NCBI GenBank assembly: GCA_013306675.1
Contig: JABLUY010000288.1
Span: 1 to 42,178 of the forward strand
DNA: 42,178 nucleotides
Source of the DNA: Thraustochytrium sp. TN22
Taxonomy: Eukaryota; Sar; Bigyra; Thraustochytrida; Thraustochytriidae
Reading direction: 5' to 3'
The notes below the pieces were generated by a model. That model saw only the letters and a program-made list of their open reading frames with translations, had not been told where the DNA came from and ran no database searches. A program made the translations under genes and the position numbers. This document shows positions 35,736-42,178 of this stretch, in pieces. Within the stretch, counting starts at the first letter, position 1. Each line of letters opens with the position of its first letter.

Positions 35736-36592
35736 CGCAGCCTCACGCAGCGACAGGCAGAGCCGAGCGAGGCCAACACTGCACTGGCATTGCACTGCAC
35801 TGGCATCCGCCGGCCGGATAGGCCGCGGCTTGGGCCGCTTCGCCGCCTCTGCGCGCGGCGGCGGCGGCGCTCGCGCGCCACCCCCCGTATCCGGGACCTG
35901 CCGCTTACATCCGCGGCGCGCGCCTTGTCGCCGCGCGGGCGGCCGCCGCGGGGGGCTAGCCTGGGAGTAGTAGCCGCTGCGGGGGCGCGCGCGGCGCTGG
36001 GCGGGGAGCGCAGAACTCCCGCAGCGATGAGGGAGAGGGGTACACATGACAGACGGCCAGAAGGCGGGTGCGGGAGGGAGGGCGCCAGCGGGGAGAGGCG
36101 CGGGTGCGGGGCGCCGCGCGCGGGGGAGGGGACGGGCGGCCTGCGGGCCGCCGCCACCACAGACAGCGCGCGCGTGCAGCCGGGTGTGCGAGGGTGTGCG
36201 GCGGGGACCCGGGGCGCGGCCATGGCGGTGCGAGCAGATCCGGTGAACGGATCGAAGCGACCCGAAGCCAACTTGAAGGAGGTCGAGCTCGAAACGCGAG
36301 CAAAGTCCTCGGCGCAGGCGCGACCGCGCGAGTCCTGCCGGCCGGCAGGCGCGACCGCGCGCGGCTCGGCGCGGCGCTGCGAGGCGCGGCGCGGCGCGGC
36401 TCGGCGCGGCGCGCGCGGCAGAGCGGCGCGCGGCGGGCGCGGCGGGCGCGGCGGGCGCGGGGGCGGCGGCTGGCTCCCGCGCCGCCTGCTCGGTGGCATC
36501 GCGCATTGCGCGGCGGCGGGCGGGCGCGCGCGCGCTGCGCGGCGAGCGCGGCGGCGGCGCAGGAGGGAGGAGGCAAGGGGGAGCGAGGCGGC

Positions 36593-39133
36593 ATGAGGCT
36601 GCTGCAGAGGCCCGGCGTGCCCAGGCCGCCGCAAAAGGCCCGGGACGCGGAGCAGAGCGCGCACGCCAAGGGGAGCAGGTCGCTGGAGCAGTCGGCGCCG
36701 GCGCAGCTCAAGCAGGCCATTATGGACGTGAAGCAGTACTTGGTGCCCGCGGCGCAGCAGAACGGCGCCGGCGTGGCCAAGGATGCGGGCACCGCGAGGG
36801 CGGCAGAGCGCGCGGGGGCCGCCAGGGCCGCGGGCGGGAGCGCGCTGCCGGCGCCCGAGGCGCGCAAGGCCAGGCGCAACAGCGCCGGTCTCGTGCCCAT
36901 CAGGGTGCCGCGCCGCTCCGGTGCGAGAGCCGCGGCCGCGGCCGCGCCTCAGGATGCCCGCAAGGGCGCCGGGGTTCCGGCAGCGAGCAGCAGCAGCCAC
37001 TGCAGCAGCCAATGCAGCAGCAGCAGCAGCAGCACCACCACCACCACCACCACCACTACGACCAAGGGGGGCGCCGCCGCCGCTGCCGCCGCCGCTGCCG
37101 CCCGCACGCCCAAGGCAGAGGAGGCAGACAGCACATGCCCGGGCCGAGGAAGCGGCTCCATCCAAGCTAGGCTGGCGAGCGCCACCGGTCCTTTGGGCTC
37201 CGCGCGCGTCGAACCGGTGCCCGCGGGCGTCGCTAGACCGCCCGTGGTCGTGGACAAGAAAGAGTCCATCGAGAACCTTCCTGCAGCGGGAATCCCTCTA
37301 CAGCAGGCACCATCCCAACAGCCGAGTCAGCCGCACGAAGCGACACCGCACGGGGCGCAACCTGCGAAAACAGAGCACACGGTGGAGGCAGCGTCACAGC
37401 CGCGGCGGCGAAACAGCAGCCGAGCTGTAGGCAATTACGTGATCGGCGAAACGCTGGGCGAGGGCACCTTCGGCAAGGTGCGCCGAGGCATGCACACGCT
37501 AACGGGCGAGACCGTGGCTGTCAAGGTCCTGGAGAAGAGCCGAATCCGGACCGAGGGGGACCTGACGCGCGTGACGCGCGAGATCAAGATCCTCAAGCGC
37601 GTCCGGCACGGCAACTGCCTCCGCCTGCTGGAAGTGATCGATACGCCGCGACAGATCTTCCTCATGATGGAATATCTAGACGGCGGCGAGCTCTTCGACT
37701 ATATCGTGCAGAAGCACCGCCTCACCGAGCAGGAGTCGTGCGAGATCTTCTCCCAGATCATCGACGGCGTGCAGTATCTGCATGAGAACAACGTTATTCA
37801 CCGCGACCTCAAGCCGGAGAACCTGCTCATGCAGCGGCACAACGACGGCAGCTTCCTCGTCAAGGTGGCGGACTATGGCCTGAGCAACACGAACGAGGGC
37901 AACGTGCTGCTGGCCACCGCGTGCGGGTCGCCTTGCTACGCGGCGCCGGAGATGATCGCCGGGAAGAAGTACGACGGGACCAAGTCGGACGTCTGGAGCC
38001 TAGGCGTCGTTCTCTTCGCGCTCGTCGCAGGCTACCTGCCGTTCGAGGACAACGACACGCCCAAGCTGTACCGCAAGATCCTGCACGCCGACTACAAGTG
38101 CCCTTCACACCTGAGCAAGGGCATCAAGGACCTTCTCGCGCGGGTCCTCGAGGTCAACCCGCGCAAGCGTCTCGATATTGCCGCCATCCGCAAGCATCCG
38201 TGGATGCGGCGCCACCTTGGCATGTCCAATATGCGCGAGAACAACTCCTACCGCTCGTTCATGAGCCTGCAATCCTTGGAGGAGGAGCAGGACCCGAGCG
38301 GCGGCCACGTCGAGGTGGACGAGCGCATCCTCAAGGATGTGGTCGCATCCGGTCTCGACCGCGCCTACGTTTGCCAGAGCATCCTGGACCGCAAGCATAA
38401 CTCCGCCACGGCCGCCTATTTCCTCGTCGCCGAACGCTTCCGCCGCCTCGAGCAGCGCGGCCTGCCGCTCAAGCCGCGCAAGCTCGTCACCTACCCGGCG
38501 CCCGAACCCGACCTTCAGGCCAACGAGGACAGCTCCTCGTCCCTGCCCGGTGCCGAGGGCGCTTCCCTGGCCGCGGAGGAGACCGAGAGCAAGCCGGAGG
38601 ATGCACTCCCGAGTGAAAATTCTTCGTTTGGGTCTGACGCAGACTCCAGCGCCACCCAGGCTCTACTTAAGCTCCATCGGGACAACGGCGCTCACCTCCC
38701 TCTGCAACAGGCACAGAAGAAGCCCGACGGCGAAGTTAAGCCCCGCGCGGGTCGGCGCGCGACCATTGCCGCGCCCCGCGCGAGTGTATCTATTCCCATC
38801 AACCCGTCGCAGCAGCAGCCGCAGCAGCGCCGCGCCTCCATCGCGCTGCCGCCCGCGCAAACGCGCCCGCTCGACCTTTCACCTGTCGGCGCCCACCTCG
38901 CGCCGGGGCTCGCCGCCCGTGAGGCCCTGAACCACGCACGCGAGGCAGTCGTGCCTCAGGCGCAGGCCGGGCCGGTCGACAAGGTGGAGCATGTGCAGCG
39001 CGCAGCCGCGCCGCCCTCTTCCGAGATCGACGGCGGCCGTGCCTTTGGCTCGACCACCATGAAGGAGGTCTCCAAGGAAAAACTCGATGCCCTCCTCCGC
39101 GCCACGCACCTGCGCCCCGAACCGCCCAAATGA
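36593..39133 (+). CDS. SNF1/MARK-like Ser/Thr kinase with DYG motif and UBA-like domain
   Basis: 846 residues from the ATG at 36593. The first 280 are low complexity (Ala, Ser, a run of Thr near 148-157). The kinase domain spans about 282-545: glycine loop LGEGTFGKVRRG, Lys311 (VAVKVLEK), HRDLKPEN at 403-410, DYG at 427-429 in place of DFG, and activation loop ATACGSPCYAAPEM with Thr442 as the likely upstream-kinase site. GSPxYxAPE and the LARVLEVNPRKRLD block place it in the CAMK/SNF1-AMPK-MARK group. A UBA/AID-like helix set follows at about 575-625 (VDERILKDVVASGLDRAYVC). The C-terminal 200 residues are disordered with basic Ser patches (GRRATIAAPR, QRRASIALP). It probably acts in energy or polarity signalling. 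Tyr in DFG is tolerated in some active kinases, so activity is likely. Confidence 0.92.
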   Translation: MRLLQRPGVPRPPQKARDAEQSAHAKGSRSLEQSAPAQLKQAIMDVKQYLVPAAQQNGAGVAKDAGTARAAERAGAARAAGGSALPAPEARKARRNSAGLVPIRVPRRSGARAAAAAAPQDARKGAGVPAASSSSHCSSQCSSSSSSTTTTTTTTTTKGGAAAAAAAAAARTPKAEEADSTCPGRGSGSIQARLASATGPLGSARVEPVPAGVARPPVVVDKKESIENLPAAGIPLQQAPSQQPSQPHEATPHGAQPAKTEHTVEAASQPRRRNSSRAVGNYVIGETLGEGTFGKVRRGMHTLTGETVAVKVLEKSRIRTEGDLTRVTREIKILKRVRHGNCLRLLEVIDTPRQIFLMMEYLDGGELFDYIVQKHRLTEQESCEIFSQIIDGVQYLHENNVIHRDLKPENLLMQRHNDGSFLVKVADYGLSNTNEGNVLLATACGSPCYAAPEMIAGKKYDGTKSDVWSLGVVLFALVAGYLPFEDNDTPKLYRKILHADYKCPSHLSKGIKDLLARVLEVNPRKRLDIAAIRKHPWMRRHLGMSNMRENNSYRSFMSLQSLEEEQDPSGGHVEVDERILKDVVASGLDRAYVCQSILDRKHNSATAAYFLVAERFRRLEQRGLPLKPRKLVTYPAPEPDLQANEDSSSSLPGAEGASLAAEETESKPEDALPSENSSFGSDADSSATQALLKLHRDNGAHLPLQQAQKKPDGEVKPRAGRRATIAAPRASVSIPINPSQQQPQQRRASIALPPAQTRPLDLSPVGAHLAPGLAAREALNHAREAVVPQAQAGPVDKVEHVQRAAAPPSSEIDGGRAFGSTTMKEVSKEKLDALLRATHLRPEPPK

Positions 39134-39448
39134 GCCTTTGCACACCGGCACAGAGCCAGCCTAGCTTTCTCTGCTCCAGCTAGCCAGCTAGCAACTCGCT
39201 CGACGAGAGGACCTGCTCGCACTAGCTTAGCTCTCTAGCAAGAGCGGTAGCTTTAGAAGTAGCTAGAGCTCTAGAGCTCTCTCAAGCTAGCTCAAAAGCA
39301 AGAGAGAGTGAGAGAGACAGAGAGTGGCGGGGCTAGCGATGCTCGGGCCGCCCTGTCCTGACCCGTGCTAGCTTGGCTTGGCGGGCAAGGATGCCAATGC
39401 TACGCTCGGCGTGCCCCTTCGCTTCCGGCGACGAAGTCCACCCTGTGC
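39134..39448. other. Convergent intergenic region rich in AGCT/TAGC
   Basis: 315 bases between kinase and SMG7-like stops. From about 39160 to 39295 the words AGCT, TAGC and CTAG recur many times in degenerate form, followed by a GA-rich run (about 39300-39325). No gene is seen. Confidence 0.6.
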
Positions 39449-42097
39449 TCACGTGCGCTGTCCGCCACCCATGAAGCCTCCCGGGACGTTGTAGTTGAAT
39501 CCACCAAAACTGATGTCATTTCCCCCGCTGCTGCCCATGCCCGAGCCGCCCATGCCGCCAGAGCCCACAATGACGCTCGCGTGCGATGAATGGTAATGGT
39601 GCTGCTGCTGATGCTGCTGATGTTGTGGACGTTGCACGGGCTGCCCATGCTGTGCGTGACCCGGGGCGCTGGAAAAGCCGGGCGGCGCGCGCCGAGGCCG
39701 CGAGCTCTCAGACGCCGCGCCCGGACTCAAGTCTGCGCTGGCTGGACTCGAGGTGGCGGGCGGCAATGCCGGGAGCAGGTCCGCGGGCGAGAGCAAGGTG
39801 CCCGAGGACGCCGTCGAGGGCAGCGTGGAGGTCAGCATGGGGGTTGGCGCATGCACGTGCGCAAAGTGCATTCCGGGCGCGTGTTGCCAGCCATCGCGCT
39901 CGCTCGGCGGCGTACCTGATGTGCTGCCGTTTGCGCCGTTGCTGGTCGTGCTGGTGGTGCTACGGTTGCTGGTGCTACTGCTGCTGCGCCCGAAAGAGTC
40001 TGGCCCAGCCAGCGCGCCCGGAAAAACGCCCGCAGAATTGCCGCTGAGGCTCGCGTTCCGGCCGGACGACGAATATGGGGACGGCGCAAAGACGGTGTCC
40101 AGGTTCAGCCTCGGCGCCGCGTAGGCGCTCATGCCGTCGCTGGACTCGGTGTACGACCGCCGATGGTGCGTAAACACGAGCGAGTCCGTGTCCAGGCCGC
40201 CCAGCGCGCGCGACCGCTCCGAGGCGGACACCTCATCGTCTCGCGTCCCAGTCGAGGCGGGCGCGTGCGATAGCGGTGCTAGCGCTGGCGCCGCTTGGGC
40301 CGCGGCCCCTGTTTCCTCGCCGGGCCTGCGCGGCTGCGGCTGCGGCTGGGAGTGCGGTCGCGGCGGCGGCTGCAAGGCCGTGGGCACGAGCAGAATGATC
40401 TCGTCCTCGGGGCCGGCGTCCTCCGGCGCTAAGCCAGCATCCTGGGGCGGCGTCTGCCGTTCTGGGCCCGCTGGGTTCGGCATGCTCGTGGTGCGAGGCG
40501 AGCCATCCAGCAATACCTTGGCCGATGCTTCGGCCACGGCCGCGCTGCCTTCGTCCGGGCAGCCGTAGGTGGCGTCAAAGGGAAGCACGCGCGCGCACGC
40601 GTCGTCCTGCGAGAGCCGATCGCAGACCACGCACACGCGGAGCGCGCGCTCGGAGGCAGCCCTAGCGCGATCCTCGGGCGAGGTCGTTTGCAATGCCGTC
40701 AAGGTGCCTTGGTCCTCGCGCTGCGCCACGGCGGCGTGGCCGCGGCTTCCGCGCAGCGGCACAAAGTCCTGAAGCTCGAGGTCCTCCCACAGCACAGGGC
40801 TCGACACCGCGCACGAAGTGGCCGGCGCGTCTCCCGCAGCTGCCACAAGCCCGGGCCACAGCGTTTCAATGGCCTTCCACAGGGCCGCGCCCTTGCTGAG
40901 GTCGAGCGAGGCGTGCGCCGTTGGGCCGCTCGCCTCCATGTCGCAGCGCGTCCACTCCAAAAAGACCGAGACGGCCGCAAGAGCCTCGCCTGGCGCGGAT
41001 GCGCGCGATGCCGCGTCCGCAAGGTGAGCGGCGAAGGTCGTCACGACCGCAAAGGCGAGGTCCTCCGCAGCCGACACTGTGGCGGCGCCGCCCCCCTTGG
41101 CGCGTGCCGCGAGCACCGCCGTGATGGCCGCCACGATCAGCGCCAGGCGCACCTCCTTGTTCAGCGCTGACTTGCGCACGAGCAGCGAGAGGTCGGCCAG
41201 CACGCGGCGCTGCAGGTCGGCACGCGACACGCGGTCATCATCTCGCAGCGAAATGCGCCCCAGCACAAGCCCGTGCAGTATCACAAAGCGGGCGGAGAAG
41301 TCCCGCAACAGCTCGCTCCGCTGCGCGCCAGAGATGGGCGCGTTGGCTGGGAGCTGCGGCTGCGACAGGAGCGCGCGCTTGCGCGCGCTCTTGAGCACCA
41401 TTTCATAGAGCATGCCGACATTGGTCTGCGCCGTTGCAAAGGGCTCCGAGACGTGCAACGCCATGAGGTAGCGAAAGAGCGCCACCACCATCTCATTGCG
41501 GTACTGCGCCAAGACGGCAAGCTGGTTGTGCGGGTTGCCCTTGCGCGGGTACGCGCGCAACGCCTCGCGATAATGCCCCGCAGCCACGTCGAAGGACTTC
41601 TCCTCGCGGGAGACGTCGTTCAGCTCGCGGTAGCGCGCCAGATCGCCGGAGAAAAGGTGGCAGCGGTGAATGGAGGCCGCCAGCAGCTCGCGGCGCGCAG
41701 CGTCCTCGCGTGGCGTCTCGTTGAGCTTGCGTGCGAGCCGCGTCAGCAGCGCCTCATACTGGCTAAGTGCCACGTCCAGGAAATGCAGAAAGGCGCCGCA
41801 CAGCTCGCGCTGTCGCTGTGCTGCCTCCCGCGCCTCGGCCGCTTGCGCCGGGCGCCCGTTGCTCGCGAGCTGCTTGCGGAAGCCCTCGATGCGCTTGTAG
41901 TAGCAGTAGCGCCACAGCTGGTCCTCGACGTCTTTGCGCGCCGCCAGCTCCGGGTCGCCCAGAATCACCTCCTCCAGCCGCGCGCGCGCCTGCTGGGCCA
42001 CGCGCTCCACCGTCTCCTCTCCATCATCCTGCCGCGACCGGTACAGCTTGCGCAGCTTCTCCACGTGCTGCCCGCCCAGCGCCAGGGACCGCTCCAT
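39449..42097 (-). CDS. EST1/SMG7-like protein with 14-3-3-like TPR domain
   Basis: 882 residues from the ATG at 42097. The N-terminal helical region leads to the EST1/SMG 14-3-3-like TPR fold at about 140-250: HLFSGDLARYRELND near 145-160, then AAGHYREALRAYPRKGNPHN and LAVLAQYRNEMVVALFRYLM. This DLxRY...A..YY.A...P..G.P.NQLA pattern is diagnostic for SMG5/6/7 and EST1. Further helices follow to about 440, ending in the LWEDLELQDFVPLRG block typical of SMG7/EST1. The rest is Ser/Pro/Gln/His-rich and disordered, with no PIN nuclease domain, so it is SMG7-like rather than SMG6-like. SMG7 binds phosphorylated UPF1 and promotes decay of nonsense-containing mRNA; EST1 relatives also bind telomerase. 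The gene is whole, with its start 81 bases from the window end. Confidence 0.85.
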   Translation of the reverse strand: MERSLALGGQHVEKLRKLYRSRQDDGEETVERVAQQARARLEEVILGDPELAARKDVEDQLWRYCYYKRIEGFRKQLASNGRPAQAAEAREAAQRQRELCGAFLHFLDVALSQYEALLTRLARKLNETPREDAARRELLAASIHRCHLFSGDLARYRELNDVSREEKSFDVAAGHYREALRAYPRKGNPHNQLAVLAQYRNEMVVALFRYLMALHVSEPFATAQTNVGMLYEMVLKSARKRALLSQPQLPANAPISGAQRSELLRDFSARFVILHGLVLGRISLRDDDRVSRADLQRRVLADLSLLVRKSALNKEVRLALIVAAITAVLAARAKGGGAATVSAAEDLAFAVVTTFAAHLADAASRASAPGEALAAVSVFLEWTRCDMEASGPTAHASLDLSKGAALWKAIETLWPGLVAAAGDAPATSCAVSSPVLWEDLELQDFVPLRGSRGHAAVAQREDQGTLTALQTTSPEDRARAASERALRVCVVCDRLSQDDACARVLPFDATYGCPDEGSAAVAEASAKVLLDGSPRTTSMPNPAGPERQTPPQDAGLAPEDAGPEDEIILLVPTALQPPPRPHSQPQPQPRRPGEETGAAAQAAPALAPLSHAPASTGTRDDEVSASERSRALGGLDTDSLVFTHHRRSYTESSDGMSAYAAPRLNLDTVFAPSPYSSSGRNASLSGNSAGVFPGALAGPDSFGRSSSSTSNRSTTSTTSNGANGSTSGTPPSERDGWQHAPGMHFAHVHAPTPMLTSTLPSTASSGTLLSPADLLPALPPATSSPASADLSPGAASESSRPRRAPPGFSSAPGHAQHGQPVQRPQHQQHQQQHHYHSSHASVIVGSGGMGGSGMGSSGGNDISFGGFNYNVPGGFMGGGQRT

Positions 42098-42178
42098 CGC
42101 GGCCGCCCCGCCGCCGCCGCCGCCGCCAGCGCCGCCGCCAGCGCCGCTGCCGCCGCCGCCCGGGCCGGCGCGAATAGT
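42098..42178. promoter_or_regulatory. 5' flank of the SMG7-like gene
   Basis: The last 81 bases are CCG/CGC-rich repeats directly upstream of the minus-strand ATG, probably 5' UTR. Too short to judge further. Confidence 0.5.

Larger units (their letters stand above)
35325..36592. other. Divergent intergenic region, RNase-kappa-like / kinase genes
   Basis: 1,268 bases. In order: an AGCT array (35383-35406), a CCG array (about 35470-35507), GGGC repeats (about 35565-35590), an A-rich purine tract (35636-35735), TGCACTGGCAT repeats (about 35780-35805), then GC-rich sequence with GCGGC runs to the kinase ATG. Open frames on both strands cross it, including one in frame with the kinase from 36068, but they are repeat-driven and start at non-ATG codons. 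Confidence 0.55.

Noticed and set aside
35528-37165. 545-residue minus-strand frame upstream of and across the kinase start
   Set aside because: Made of translated GC repeats and the complement of the kinase N-terminus; no domain, and the kinase reading is far stronger.
1-42178. tRNA, rRNA or spliceosomal RNA genes
   Set aside because: I looked for tRNA A/B-box words, 5S and U6 blocks on both strands and saw none. A covariance-model scan would be decisive.
1-42178. Transposons or virus-like elements
   Set aside because: No reverse transcriptase, integrase, transposase or capsid-like frame and no long terminal repeats were seen; only short simple repeats and local duplications.

Overview
The window is nuclear DNA from a GC-rich microbial eukaryote. 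The genes are all eukaryotic types: enhancer of polycomb, DHHC palmitoyltransferase, VMA21, mitoferrin, an Rrp6-family protein, an SNF1-like kinase and an EST1/SMG7-like NMD protein. Most run as one long exon, with at most one short intron near an end or in the middle. GC is very high, with GC-ended codons, triplet and tetranucleotide microsatellites, and secreted proteins with PT/PTPYPT linkers. Together these suggest a stramenopile, perhaps a thraustochytrid-type labyrinthulomycete. That placement is inference from style and is not proven.

I support 16 protein genes. From left to right: a double Myb-like protein (-) diverges from a BAR-like protein with a WW-like tail (+). An EPL1-like NuA4 subunit (-) diverges from a DHHC palmitoyltransferase (+). 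A leucine-rich-repeat protein (+) converges on a small Cys-rich membrane protein (-), which diverges from a spliced VMA21 homologue (+). A mitoferrin with a large insertion (-) is followed by a spliced SET-domain gene (-). About 4.6 kb then has no gene I can support. Next come a secreted subtilisin (+), an Rrp6/EXOSC10 homologue that has lost all its metal-binding acids (+), an FMN glutamate-synthase-like oxidoreductase with a mitochondrial-type leader (+), a tail-anchored cyclophilin (+), an RNase-kappa/V-ATPase f-like protein (-), an SNF1/MARK-like kinase with DYG instead of DFG (+), and an EST1/SMG7-like protein (-) that ends 81 bases before the window does.

The genes do not form one pathway. 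Loose themes are acidic-organelle proton pumping (VMA21 and the RNase-kappa-like protein), mitochondrial metabolism (mitoferrin and the GltS-like enzyme), RNA surveillance (Rrp6-like and SMG7-like) and chromatin (EPL1-like, Myb-like, SET). No operon, virus-like element, transposon, tRNA, rRNA or CRISPR array was seen.

The strongest unusual result is the Rrp6-family protein. Its exonuclease fold and HRDC domain are plainly recognisable, but the four acidic residues of the DEDDy active site read Ala, Gln, Pro and Phe. It also carries a long coiled-coil and polyglutamine N-terminal half, which suggests an RNA-exosome scaffold or pseudonuclease. Next in interest are the roughly 170-residue insertion in mitoferrin, the glutamate-synthase-like enzyme without a glutaminase domain, a duplicated 3' end in the BAR-like gene that may be an alternative last exon, and recurrent intergenic AGCT-repeat and palindrome clusters.
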